From: Deltaproteobacteria bacterium
GTDB lineage: Bacteria; Myxococcota; B64-G9
Length of the DNA: 64,000 nucleotides
Direction of reading: 5' to 3'
Assembly (NCBI GenBank): GCA_019314375.1
Contig: JAFCZJ010000004.1
Location: forward strand, 1 to 64,000
Made by a program: the position numbers and the translations under genes. Numbering within the stretch: position 1 is the stretch's first letter; each line of letters begins with the position of its first letter. This document shows positions 36,666 to 44,649 of the stretch, piece by piece. The notes under the pieces were generated by a model. It searched no databases and was not told the DNA's origin. It saw only the letters and a list, made by a program, of their open reading frames with translations.

Positions 36666-37611
36666 TGGTTTGCGTATCCTGGTCGGCTCGATGCTTTTTT
36701 TCTGGCTGGTTGGGGTCGCTTGTGATTGGGACGAGCGAGGTTCGCGAAGACCGACCTTGATTCTGGAGGTGGTCGATCAGGCCTCCAATCCAGAGAAGAA
36801 GATACAATTCGACAAGTCGCGCGCGCGCCGATACCTCGAGCGTGCCCTGGGCACAAGCAAGGCTTTTTCCCTGGGTGAAGAAGATGATCCGGGTGCCTAT
36901 CGGGCGCGATTGCGTATCGTGCTGGCTTCCGAGCGGGAGGCCGGTGGAGAGAGCCCCGTGGGCGTGTACCGCGCGGTGCAAGTTGATCTTGAGTTGAAGC
37001 AGAGACGCAGTCAGGGTGGAGATAGAATCTCGGTGGAGGGGAAGCAATTTTTGGTGCAGGATCCAGGACGACAAGACCGGGATGATGGATTTGACGCCGT
37101 CCTGGAGATGGCAATCCATCACGCGGTGGACGTGGCTGATTTGCAAATGGATTTGCGCTTCATGGAAAGGGCGGCCCTGAGACAGGTCCTCCATAGTGAG
37201 CAGTTGGACCGACGGTTGATGGCGCTTCGGACGCTACAACAGCGGAAAGAGTCTGAGTTGGTGCCTGAGATGATCGAACTGCTCAGGGATCCTGACAGCG
37301 ATGTGGTGATCGAAGCAGTGGGGGCTTTGGTGTTTCATAAGGATCAGCGGGCCGCGCGCCCCTTGATCAAGAGCACCAGTCAGCGGGACTCGGTGTATTT
37401 GCTGCAAATCATCACCGCCCTGGGTGAGTTGGGTGGTGTGGACGCCAAGGGCTTCTTGTTTACTTTGGCTGCGGGTCACCAGGTGGAGAGCATTCGCCGG
37501 AGGGCCCATGAGGTGTATGTCGAGTTGGAGGCCACCGATCCAAGAATCGCACAGATGGGCAGGGCGGTGGCCCTACCCAAGCCCGTCCCCAAAGACGGTC
37601 GAGTCAAGTGA
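36646..37611 (+). CDS. HEAT-repeat lipoprotein
   Basis: 321 residues from a TTG start, supported by AAGGAGG five bases upstream and by the signal LVGSMLFFWLVGVAC that it opens (lipobox GVAC). The first part (about 35-170) is mixed alpha/beta, with no family recognised. The C-terminal part (about 185-305) has HEAT-like helical repeats (RRLMALRTLQQRKESELVPE, VVIEAVGALVFHKDQRAARP). These usually mediate protein contacts. It overlaps lipB by 20 bases and is followed by another lipoprotein gene 8 bases on, so lipB and the two lipoproteins look like one operon. Confidence 0.75.
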   Translation: MSGSLSDGLRILVGSMLFFWLVGVACDWDERGSRRPTLILEVVDQASNPEKKIQFDKSRARRYLERALGTSKAFSLGEEDDPGAYRARLRIVLASEREAGGESPVGVYRAVQVDLELKQRRSQGGDRISVEGKQFLVQDPGRQDRDDGFDAVLEMAIHHAVDVADLQMDLRFMERAALRQVLHSEQLDRRLMALRTLQQRKESELVPEMIELLRDPDSDVVIEAVGALVFHKDQRAARPLIKSTSQRDSVYLLQIITALGELGGVDAKGFLFTLAAGHQVESIRRRAHEVYVELEATDPRIAQMGRAVALPKPVPKDGRVK

Positions 37612-37619
37612 GGGATGTC

Positions 37620-38219
37620 ATGAAGCGAAAAGGTCTTTTTTGCTGCGCGGTGCTGGTGTCCGCGTTGGTCATCCATGCATGTGCGCATGCTCCTGATGGC
37701 CAGACTGAGTCGAAGCAAGTTGAATTGGAGTCGTTCATGCCGCTTGCGGTCGGCAATCAGTGGATCTACGCCACTCAATTTCAAGGACAGGATCAGCCTG
37801 ACTTGACCGTAAGCATCGTCAGGCAGGAAAATGGTGTATTCATTGACAATCGGCCGCAACCGAGTCGAATGCGTTTCGATGGTCACGGTCTGCGTGATGG
37901 CAACGTTCGCTATTTGCTCAAGGCTCCGTTGGAAAAGGGCAACAAGTGGATGAGCGTGGCCGATGTAAAGACGGTTGAGCGTTACGAGATCATCGATACG
38001 CAGCGCACGGTGCGCACGGCATCAGGAACATTTGAGGGCTGCGTGACCGTCAGGATGGAAGTGCGGATCACGCAAGATAAGGTCATGCGCAATGACATGA
38101 CCTTTGCGCCTTCCGTGGGCATGGTGGAGGTTAAAACCTCTTTGTTGGTCGGCAGCAAGTTGCTGCCTCAAAGTCTGATGCTGCTGAAACAGCACGATCT
38201 CAAGACCAAGGGTAGTTGA
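37620..38219 (+). CDS. Hypothetical lipoprotein
   Basis: 199 residues. MKRKGLFCCAVLVSALVIHAC gives a signal peptide with lipobox IHAC; GAGGG precedes the ATG at 37620. The mature region starts with a phrase common in exported beta-sandwich proteins, FMPLAVGNQWIYATQF, followed by beta-strands. No enzyme motif. Its 3' end overlaps the convergent nadB gene by 20 bases. Confidence 0.72.
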   Translation: MKRKGLFCCAVLVSALVIHACAHAPDGQTESKQVELESFMPLAVGNQWIYATQFQGQDQPDLTVSIVRQENGVFIDNRPQPSRMRFDGHGLRDGNVRYLLKAPLEKGNKWMSVADVKTVERYEIIDTQRTVRTASGTFEGCVTVRMEVRITQDKVMRNDMTFAPSVGMVEVKTSLLVGSKLLPQSLMLLKQHDLKTKGS

Positions 38220-39816
38220 TCTCTTGAGCGAGGGGATCGAAGCGAACTGCTGAGCCCCTCTTCACCACGCTGTCGGACGGGCCGTCGGCTGACAACTGTG
38301 GGCGGTTAAGATTGTAGTGAAGGCCTCGGCTTTCCGTCCGTGCGCCAGCCGCCAACACAACCATTTCGGCCACCAATGCAATGTTTCTGAGTTCGATGAG
38401 ATCGGAAGTCAGTAAGAAGTTCCAGTAGTAATCGTGGATTTCCTCTCGCATGAATTCGATTCGACGCAGAGCGCGTTCAAAACGCTTGTCGGAGCGAACG
38501 ATGCCGACATAGTTCCACATGAACCGCCGTATCTCGTCCCAGTTTTGGCTGACGACCACCATCTCGTCGGAATCCACGGCTTCGCCGCTGTCCCAGGGAG
38601 GTGGTGGCGAGGAAAAGGCAGGCGCTTGGTCGCGCCAGTGAATCGCGTCTCGAGCCGCGGCCCGGCCAAATACGACTGCCTCCAAGAGGCTGTTGGAGGC
38701 CAAGCGGTTGGCACCATGCAGACCCGTGTTGGCCGTCTCGCCTATGGCATAGAGGCCAGGTAGAGAACTTCTGCCACGGTGATCGGTGCGAACGCCTCCA
38801 CAAAAGTAGTGGGCGGCCGGTACCACTGGCAATGGGGTGGTGGTCATGTCCAGTCCGTAGCTCAGGCAGCGTTTGTGGATGTTGGCGAATCGTTGGGTCA
38901 CAAAAGAAGCATCCAGATGGGTCATGTCCAGCAGGACGTAATCGTCGCCCCGCTTTTTGAGTTCAAAGTCGATTGCGCGGGCCACGATGTCGCGTGTGGC
39001 CAGTGATCCTCGCGAATCATAGGTGCGCAAAAACTCCGAACCATCCGCCAATCGGAGTTTTCCACCTTCGCCACGCAGTGCTTCTGATAACAAGAAGTTT
39101 TTGGCCCGAGGGTGGTAAAGGCAGGTCGGGTGGAACTGCACGAATTCCATGTTGGACATTTCGGCGCCTGCCCGATAGGCCATGGCCATGCCATCGCCTG
39201 TGGCCATGTCCGGGTTGGATGTGTAGACGTAGACTTTTCCTGCCCCGCCCGTGGCCAGCACGGTACAGCGTCCGAGGAAGGTTCCCATGGTGTTATGGCT
39301 GCTGTCTAAGGCATAGGCACCACGGCAAACGCCGTCTTCCTCGATGAGGTTGACTGCAATACGGTCTTGCAGCATGCGGATGTTGGGGTGTGCGCTGGCG
39401 GCCTTGGTCAAGGCCGCCATGATTTCATGACCGGTGAAATCACCAGCGTGAAGCACCCTGCGTTTGCTGTGCCCGCCTTCCTTCCCCAAGTCCCAGTCCC
39501 CAACTTGTTCTTTGCGGCTGAAGGGGACACCCAGGTCGACGAGGTGTTGGATACAATCGGGTCCCGCCTCGATGCACATGCGGACGATTTCCGGACGGCA
39601 AAGACCGGCACCAGCGCGTTGGGTGTCCTTTTCGTGCTCGTCAAAAGAATCTTCGGCTGATACCACAGAGGCGATGCCACCCTGGGCCCGATCGGAGGCA
39701 GATGTGTCCGCGAGGCCCTTGGACAAGACGATCACTTTGCCGTGATCCGCTACATTAAGAGCAAAGGTCAAGCCCGCAAGGCCTCCGCCGATAACGAGAA
39801 AATCTGATGAGTCCAT
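38200..39816 (-). CDS. nadB: L-aspartate oxidase
   Basis: 538 residues, the normal length of NadB, which oxidises L-aspartate to iminoaspartate with FAD as the first step of de novo NAD synthesis. The N-terminal FAD-binding site (DFLVIGGGLAGLTFALNVAD), SDRAQGGIA and the C-terminal active-site/FAD block (PGLYAIGETANTGLHGANRL, ASNSLLEAVVFGRAAA) are all visible. The minus-strand ATG at 39816 follows AGGAGGAG. The long upstream in-frame extension has no similarity and is discarded. nadA and nadC are not in the window. Its 3' end overlaps the neighbouring lipoprotein gene. Confidence 0.95.
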   Translation of the reverse strand: MDSSDFLVIGGGLAGLTFALNVADHGKVIVLSKGLADTSASDRAQGGIASVVSAEDSFDEHEKDTQRAGAGLCRPEIVRMCIEAGPDCIQHLVDLGVPFSRKEQVGDWDLGKEGGHSKRRVLHAGDFTGHEIMAALTKAASAHPNIRMLQDRIAVNLIEEDGVCRGAYALDSSHNTMGTFLGRCTVLATGGAGKVYVYTSNPDMATGDGMAMAYRAGAEMSNMEFVQFHPTCLYHPRAKNFLLSEALRGEGGKLRLADGSEFLRTYDSRGSLATRDIVARAIDFELKKRGDDYVLLDMTHLDASFVTQRFANIHKRCLSYGLDMTTTPLPVVPAAHYFCGGVRTDHRGRSSLPGLYAIGETANTGLHGANRLASNSLLEAVVFGRAAARDAIHWRDQAPAFSSPPPPWDSGEAVDSDEMVVVSQNWDEIRRFMWNYVGIVRSDKRFERALRRIEFMREEIHDYYWNFLLTSDLIELRNIALVAEMVVLAAGARTESRGLHYNLNRPQLSADGPSDSVVKRGSAVRFDPLAQEINYPWS

Positions 39817-39957
39817 GACGCTAGCTCCTCCTCGGTTGGGCATGTTACACCCATCGCTTCTTTGGGGCCAACTCATCTGGTGGGGGATTTGGGGTGCCTG
39901 CTGTCTTCTTGCTTGGGCTGATTCTGGCGTGTTAGCATGACCGGGCAGGAAAGGAAT

Positions 39958-40605
39958 ATGCAAAGAACCTTTTTTTACCTGTTGCTGGTGTCCTTGGCCA
40001 GCCTGTGGATTTGTCCTCGGGCCAGGGCGGAGATTTACCGTTTTGTGGACAAAGATGGAGTGGTCCACTTCTCCAATATGCCCGATGATCCACGCTACAA
40101 ACCCATCGATGGTCGGCGAAGGAAGAAGTCCAGGAAAAAAAAGAAGGTCTCGCGCAAGAAATACAAGAAGAAGTCGACGCGTGCTCGCCGGATTGCGGCC
40201 CGAGTCGTCAACGATTACGATGAAATGATCGCCGAAGCATCCCTGCGGTTCAACATGCCCGTGCCCTTGATTCGAGCGGTGATCGCGGTTGAGAGCAATT
40301 ACAACCCCAAGGCAGTCTCCCACGCGGGCGCTCAGGGATTGATGCAGTTGATGCCGCCCACGGCAGCAGATATGGGCGTGAAGGATTCCTTTGACCCGCG
40401 TCAAAATATTTTGGGCGGGACGCGCTATCTGAGGTTGTTGGCCAACATGTTTGATGGAGACCTTGTATTGACACTGGCGGGGTACAACGCGGGTCAGAAG
40501 GCGGTCATACGACATAATATGGACATCCCTCCATTCGACGAGACTCAGCGTTATGTTCGGCGAGTTTTGCAACTCTACTATCACTACAAGAAGCAAAAGC
40601 CATGA
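39958..40605 (+). CDS. Lytic transglycosylase (SLT) with N-terminal DUF4124
   Basis: About 215 residues. The signal peptide ends at RARA-E; ATG 39958 has AGGAAAGGA upstream. A short DUF4124-like part (EIYRFVDKDGVVHFSNMPDD, about 24-50) and a very basic linker (about 55-85) come first. The goose-lysozyme-like SLT domain follows (about 90-210): catalytic Glu in VIAVESNY, GLMQLMP and AGYNAG. It cleaves peptidoglycan glycan strands in the periplasm. A 141-bp divergent gap separates it from nadB. Homologues are typical of delta-type proteobacteria. Confidence 0.9.
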   Translation: MQRTFFYLLLVSLASLWICPRARAEIYRFVDKDGVVHFSNMPDDPRYKPIDGRRRKKSRKKKKVSRKKYKKKSTRARRIAARVVNDYDEMIAEASLRFNMPVPLIRAVIAVESNYNPKAVSHAGAQGLMQLMPPTAADMGVKDSFDPRQNILGGTRYLRLLANMFDGDLVLTLAGYNAGQKAVIRHNMDIPPFDETQRYVRRVLQLYYHYKKQKP

Positions 40606-40656
40606 CCCGTCCCTGCTTGAGACCGGCTGGCTTAGAATCTATGGAGAACCCAACCC

Positions 40657-42162
40657 ATGGTCGATGAAACCAACCAGGGCCCCGACATGTCAGATGATGA
40701 CTGGGATGCGGATCTGGACGACGATTTTCTTTTCCACTTGGTTCAGGGTGGAGACTTGATGCGTTCAGGGCGCATGGTTGAGGCCAAGGAGCATCTGGAG
40801 AAGGCCGTTTCGCTCAAACCGGAAAACGCCCGGGGCCAGAACATGCTGGGGCTTGTCTATTTCAAGCTTGGCTTGTACCAGAGAGCCATCGACATCGGTC
40901 GCTCGCTGATTGAACGCTACCCGGAAGACGTTACCTTGCATGTCAACCTGGCCATGATTCACCTCAAGATCGGGCAACTGGAGCAGGCAGAGCAGGTGCT
41001 ACACGGTGCCCTGGCCTTGGAAGCTGAACATGTCAATGCGCATCGTTACCTGGGTTTGGTTCTGGCCCGGTTGGGGCGTACCGAACTGGCTCGCGAGCAT
41101 TTTCAGCGGGCAGGCGTACAGAACGTGGAGCATCTGCTTGAAGAGGGCAGGATCGCCGCTGAGGGTGATTCCGAGTCGGATTCCGGGTCGTTGGTGATGG
41201 AGGCTGAGGGCTACGAGGATTTCGAAAGCTTGCAAACCGCAGCGCTTATCCCTGATCCCCAAATCCCTGATCAAGGAGAACCTCGGCAGATGGGGGTGAC
41301 GGAGTCCACCTTTTTAGATCATGGTCCAGTGGAGATGGGTTCCGACCCAGGCCCGACGGATGACGATGAGCCGGCGCAGATGGCCTCTATTCCCCCTCTT
41401 CCCGCGGATAGCCAAGAGAAAGCCCTGGAAGAGCTGTACATGCCTGACGAGGTCGGGGAGGCAGAAGGGGCGGGATTCCAGGGACCCGATTTGGATCATG
41501 AGAAAGAAGAAGTCATCCCTCTGGGCGACGGTCTGGAGCATTACATGGAAGAGACCGTCACCATGCCGGGGGCTCCCCAGGGGGCAGATGCCCGGGTTGG
41601 TTTTGCGCCAGAGGGCGGCACATTGCGGATTGTGGTGGAGGACCAGGTTTTCTTGAGGGCTTCCGAGCTGAAATGGATTCGCGGTGATCTGAACTTCAAG
41701 GCAGTCAACAAGCGCTTTGCCGGCAAGGAAACCCGTCATCCCTTTGAGCGGGGCGAACAGGCCATGATGCTCGCCGAAGGGCAGGGGCAAATCAGCATGG
41801 TCACCCAAAAAGATCGGGAACTCTTCATGCTGGAATATGACGGGGGCCCACTCTATCTGGTGGAGCAGAATGTTTTTGCCTTCAGCTTTACAGAGGCCTG
41901 GGAGAATGGGCGATTGCCTGCCATCAAGGGGGCCGATCTTGCCATCTTCCACCTTTTCGCCCCGGCTCAGGTGGTCTTGTCTTTGCCCTGTGCATTTCGG
42001 CGTTTTGCCTTGAAGGAGGGAGAGCGGATCCGCCTTCATGTGCGAGAATTGGTGGGCTGGGCTGGAGAACTGGTGCCCAAGTTGCTTGAGCCGGAGCATC
42101 CCTTGCCGGGTGCTCTGTGGATCGAGTTGACGGGTCAAGGGGAAGTCTGGTGCCTGGAGTGA
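40657..42162 (+). CDS. TPR protein with C-terminal AIM24-like domain
   Basis: 501 residues, no signal peptide. TPR units lie at about 20-160 (LMRSGRMVEAKEHLEKAVSL, HLKIGQLEQAEQVLHGALAL). A low-complexity acidic middle (about 165-300) follows. The beta-rich C-terminus (about 315-495, with EDQVFLRASELKWIRGDLNF and LYLVEQNVFAFSFTEAWENG) recalls the AIM24/TPR proteins of Myxococcota; that call is tentative. An alternative start (MSDDDW) lies 10 codons in. Its stop overlaps pgsA by four bases, so the two are coupled. Confidence 0.7.
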   Translation: MVDETNQGPDMSDDDWDADLDDDFLFHLVQGGDLMRSGRMVEAKEHLEKAVSLKPENARGQNMLGLVYFKLGLYQRAIDIGRSLIERYPEDVTLHVNLAMIHLKIGQLEQAEQVLHGALALEAEHVNAHRYLGLVLARLGRTELAREHFQRAGVQNVEHLLEEGRIAAEGDSESDSGSLVMEAEGYEDFESLQTAALIPDPQIPDQGEPRQMGVTESTFLDHGPVEMGSDPGPTDDDEPAQMASIPPLPADSQEKALEELYMPDEVGEAEGAGFQGPDLDHEKEEVIPLGDGLEHYMEETVTMPGAPQGADARVGFAPEGGTLRIVVEDQVFLRASELKWIRGDLNFKAVNKRFAGKETRHPFERGEQAMMLAEGQGQISMVTQKDRELFMLEYDGGPLYLVEQNVFAFSFTEAWENGRLPAIKGADLAIFHLFAPAQVVLSLPCAFRRFALKEGERIRLHVRELVGWAGELVPKLLEPEHPLPGALWIELTGQGEVWCLE

Positions 42163-42860
42163 GCGAGCAACTTGCAAAACGCAAAACCCTGAAAGACGAG
42201 TTTTTCAATCTGCCCAATATGTTGACCATGGCGCGCATCGCCGTGATCCCCCTGGTCTTGTTTTTTGTCTACTACGAAAGTCGTATCAACAGCTTCATCG
42301 CGGCATGTCTTTTTTCGGCAGCCTCCGTCACGGATTTTTTTGATGGGTGGCTGGCGAGGCGAATGGGGCTGATCACGGTTCTGGGTAAGTTTCTCGACCC
42401 GCTGGCCGACAAACTGCTCGTCATGTCCACCTTGGTGATGCTCGTGCCCTTGGGCCGCATACCTGCCTGGGTCGTCGTGCTGCTTTTGGCCCGGGAGTTA
42501 TCCATCACGGGATTGCGTTCCATCGCGTCCAGTGAAGGCATGGTGATCGCGGCAAGCCAAGGCGGCAAGTGGAAAACGGCTTTCCAGCTCACGGGCATCC
42601 TGGGTTTATTGATCCACTATCCATACCCTGTGCTCATCATCACGCCAGGCCTGCACGATTTGGTGGTGGGCACCTGGTTGCATCACTTATTGGCGGACTG
42701 GGGCATCCCCTTAAGGCCATGGGTGGACTTCCACGTGGTCGGCTTGTGGCTGATCTACATCTCCCTATTCTTCAGCATTTTTTCCGCCTGGCAATACATT
42801 GGTCGCTTTGGGAGCGCGGTCACAGGCGGGGAGGGCAGCAGTCGAAAGGTCGCGGATTGA
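42159..42860 (+). CDS. pgsA: CDP-diacylglycerol-glycerol-3-phosphate 3-phosphatidyltransferase
   Basis: About 233 residues, an integral membrane enzyme making phosphatidylglycerol phosphate. The CDP-alcohol phosphotransferase signature is complete (DFFDGWLAR...G...DPLAD, near residues 54-77), as is the N-terminal LPNMLTMARI entry helix; four to six membrane helices follow. The GTG start at 42159 overlaps the TPR gene stop as GTGA; earlier starts lie inside that gene. It is the last gene before the tRNA pair. Confidence 0.88.
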   Translation: MSEQLAKRKTLKDEFFNLPNMLTMARIAVIPLVLFFVYYESRINSFIAACLFSAASVTDFFDGWLARRMGLITVLGKFLDPLADKLLVMSTLVMLVPLGRIPAWVVVLLLARELSITGLRSIASSEGMVIAASQGGKWKTAFQLTGILGLLIHYPYPVLIITPGLHDLVVGTWLHHLLADWGIPLRPWVDFHVVGLWLIYISLFFSIFSAWQYIGRFGSAVTGGEGSSRKVAD

Positions 42861-42893
42861 GCTGGGTGGTGGTGATTTGCTTGGTTTTTATTC

Positions 42894-42922
42894 TTGACAT
42901 CGACCCATGCCTATTGGATAAC
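42894..42922 (+). promoter_or_regulatory. Promoter of the tRNA-Gly/tRNA-Cys pair
   Basis: TTGACA (42894-42899) and GATAAC (42917-42922), spaced by 17 bases, lie 13 bases upstream of the mature tRNA-Gly 5' end. The -35 is perfect and the -10 matches four of six. Confidence 0.6.
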
Positions 42923-42935
42923 TGTGCGTCGTTGA

Positions 42936-43007
<72 letters not shown>

Positions 43008-43014
43008 TTTTGTT

Positions 43015-43086
43015 GGCGCCATGGCCAAGTGGCTAAGGCAGAGGTTTGCAAAACCTCCATCCCCGGTTCGAGTCCGGGTGGCGCCT
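43015..43086 (+). tRNA. tRNA-Cys (GCA)
   Basis: Acceptor GGCGCCA pairs with TGGCGCC; the anticodon GCA is at 43048-43050 in loop TTGCAAA closed by GAGGT/ACCTC. The T loop TTCGAGT is canonical. Length is 72 bases, without encoded CCA. It is co-transcribed with tRNA-Gly and followed by a terminator. Confidence 0.95.
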
Positions 43087-43093
43087 TCCGTAG

Positions 43094-43121
43094 GGCTGGT
43101 CAAACGACCGGCCTTTTTTTT
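43094..43121 (+). terminator. Rho-independent terminator after the tRNA pair
   Basis: Stem GGCTGGTC (43094-43101) pairs with GACCGGCC (43106-43113) around loop AAAC, with one T-G pair, and is followed by eight T (43114-43121). Confidence 0.85.
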
Positions 43122-43125
43122 GCCT

Positions 43126-43725
43126 ATGCTGTTGGGCGATTCTGGGGGTTACGAAGTGGGCAGGCGTTCTCGTAAGGTGGTCATGCTGGTGGAGGCTGAA
43201 CCAGCGCGTCGCAAATATCTATACGACATTCTGAAGTTGACAAGGGTGGACGTCGTTTCTTGCGCCAACGAAGAAGAGGCCATGTTGGCGGCCCGTCGGG
43301 ATCAGCCCAGCTTGATTTTGCTGAACATGTTTTCGGACGAGACCGAGGGGATGTCTTTTCTGAGGCAACTTCGTTGCTATGCGCTCGGGCGGCAAATGAT
43401 CGTCCTGGGCATGGTGGGCGACGAAGATGAGTCTTTGCATAAGGCGGCCTCCCTGGCTGGAGCGGACAAATTGCTCGAGCGCAACCCCGCGCCGTACCTG
43501 GTTTTGGAGTTGGTGGCCGGTTATTTGAAGATCCAGAAGATCGAAGTGCCCGGCAACATGAGGCAGGAAGTGGGCGGCTCGACTGTTCACCCTGCGCCAA
43601 CAGAAGCTCTTGATGCCGACCGGGTCTCCGATCCGGATGGTGCTGATCCGGAAATCAAGCCCATCATCAAATGCCTCAACAGCTTGCTGCAACTCACCGA
43701 AGACGCCGGCAAGAACAGGGCGTAA
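43126..43725 (+). CDS. Degenerate response-regulator receiver protein
   Basis: About 199 residues; the start is unclear. ATG 43126 sits directly after the terminator T-run with no ribosome site; GTG 43156 (after GGGGG) or codons just before VVMLVEAEP are alternatives. The receiver fold is clear (VVMLVEAEPARRKYLYDIL, PSLILLNMFSDETEGMSFLR, GRQMIVLGMVGDED). The phosphoacceptor Asp is replaced by Asn (LILLN), and the Thr and Lys positions are not conserved. It is probably a phosphorylation-independent pseudo-receiver. The last 60 residues are linker-like, with no output domain. Confidence 0.65.
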   Translation: MLLGDSGGYEVGRRSRKVVMLVEAEPARRKYLYDILKLTRVDVVSCANEEEAMLAARRDQPSLILLNMFSDETEGMSFLRQLRCYALGRQMIVLGMVGDEDESLHKAASLAGADKLLERNPAPYLVLELVAGYLKIQKIEVPGNMRQEVGGSTVHPAPTEALDADRVSDPDGADPEIKPIIKCLNSLLQLTEDAGKNRA

Positions 43726-43728
43726 ATT

Positions 43729-44037
43729 CTACCAACGTTGCGCGTTGCCAGCCACGGCAAAAGCCCTCATGTCCTGGAGGCGACGCACGGCGTGGAGGAA
43801 GCCTTCATAGTAGGCTTCGGGCGCGAAGTTGGGGTCTGCGAGGCTGTATCCTTCCGCCTTGTCTTGCAGCCAGATGGCCGTGTCTTGCCCAAACATATCT
43901 TGCTGGCCGATGTCATCTGCCGTGAGTAAGGCCAGGCTTTGGGCGTCGTTTGGGTGTCCGTGACGGGTCCAGATTTCTCCATCCGCTTCGCCCAGCAAAT
44001 AGCTGCCTTCGTGGTCTGCGATTGTTGTTGCGCTCAT
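43729..44037 (-). CDS. Small protein of a two-gene module with a ribbon-helix-helix partner
   Basis: 102 residues, acidic, start MSATTIADHEGSYLLGEADG supported by GGGAGGG (minus strand). No signal and no recognised toxin motif. It begins 16 bases downstream of the ribbon-helix-helix gene and is translated in the same direction, so the two are very likely one operon. It could be a toxin, an antitoxin or a module-specific partner; not identified. Confidence 0.55.
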   Translation of the reverse strand: MSATTIADHEGSYLLGEADGEIWTRHGHPNDAQSLALLTADDIGQQDMFGQDTAIWLQDKAEGYSLADPNFAPEAYYEGFLHAVRRLQDMRAFAVAGNAQRW

Positions 44038-44053
44038 GTGCTGCCCTCCCTGG

Positions 44054-44509
44054 TTACAAGTGGCGTTTGATGGTTTCCCACAAGGGAGCGATGGTAGCGG
44101 CCCATCCCTCCAGATAAGAATTCGTATTGAACTCGGCCTCGGAGCGGTGTTTTGCAAGCGCGTCCCGCAGGCCCGCCGGCGGATTGTCGTGCAGGCTGTT
44201 GAGTCGAGACTGGTGCTTCATTTCTCCAAGTTCGCGTAGTTTCGCCAGGGTAGATTGATTCTCAATCCAGGACCGGGCGTCGACGCTGCCGAGCAAAAAC
44301 CAGTGGTCCGAGCTGTCTTCGCATTCGCGGCGGAGCCGATCGATGAGTTGGTTCATGCGGTTTAGATCGGTGGGTATGTCCAGCAACCGGCGAACTTCGC
44401 GCCTCAGCGCGTCCTGGCAAATTCGAGACAAGTTGATGGCTTGTCTGACTTGCCTGTTGCCGAGCTGCTCTTTGAGCTCGGTGGGTATGGATATCGTAAT
44501 GCGTGGCAT
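44054..44509 (-). CDS. Ribbon-helix-helix DNA-binding protein, probably autoregulatory
   Basis: 151 residues. The N-terminus MPRITISIPTELKEQLGNRQ and the helices after it form a clear ribbon-helix-helix motif (strand ITISIP, then RQAINLSRICQDALRRE). The rest is helical and may be a partner-binding part. The start lies only a few bases from a palindromic operator candidate and there is no good ribosome site, so translation may be nearly leaderless. The gene precedes the 43729-44037 gene in an operon. It resembles the antitoxin/regulator half of a toxin-antitoxin pair, but the partner is unknown. Confidence 0.6.
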   Translation of the reverse strand: MPRITISIPTELKEQLGNRQVRQAINLSRICQDALRREVRRLLDIPTDLNRMNQLIDRLRRECEDSSDHWFLLGSVDARSWIENQSTLAKLRELGEMKHQSRLNSLHDNPPAGLRDALAKHRSEAEFNTNSYLEGWAATIAPLWETIKRHL

Positions 44510-44512
44510 AAT

Positions 44513-44544
44513 AGTATGTATAAAACGTCAATAAAGTACATACT
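44513..44544. promoter_or_regulatory. Palindromic operator candidate AGTATGTA-N16-TACATACT
   Basis: A perfect 8-base inverted repeat (44513-44520 and 44537-44544) lies immediately upstream of the ribbon-helix-helix gene start (44509). It overlaps the TATACATACT-like -10 region on the minus strand. Spacing and position are typical for autoregulation by a dimeric ribbon-helix-helix protein. Confidence 0.55.
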
Positions 44545-44649
44545 TCGATCTTGGCTGTCTGTCAATTTTTTGCTTGGTTTCTTGGCGTCGGCCATGGTAG
44601 GAAGCCACCTAGCCGACGTCAGATGAGGAGGCCCAGATCAGGAGGCTCT

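Noticed and set aside
39817-40596. Upstream in-frame extension of nadB (about 260 codons)
   Set aside because: It runs through the divergent promoter and the transglycosylase gene on the other strand. The NadB family begins at MDSSDFLVIGGG, where a strong ribosome site exists.
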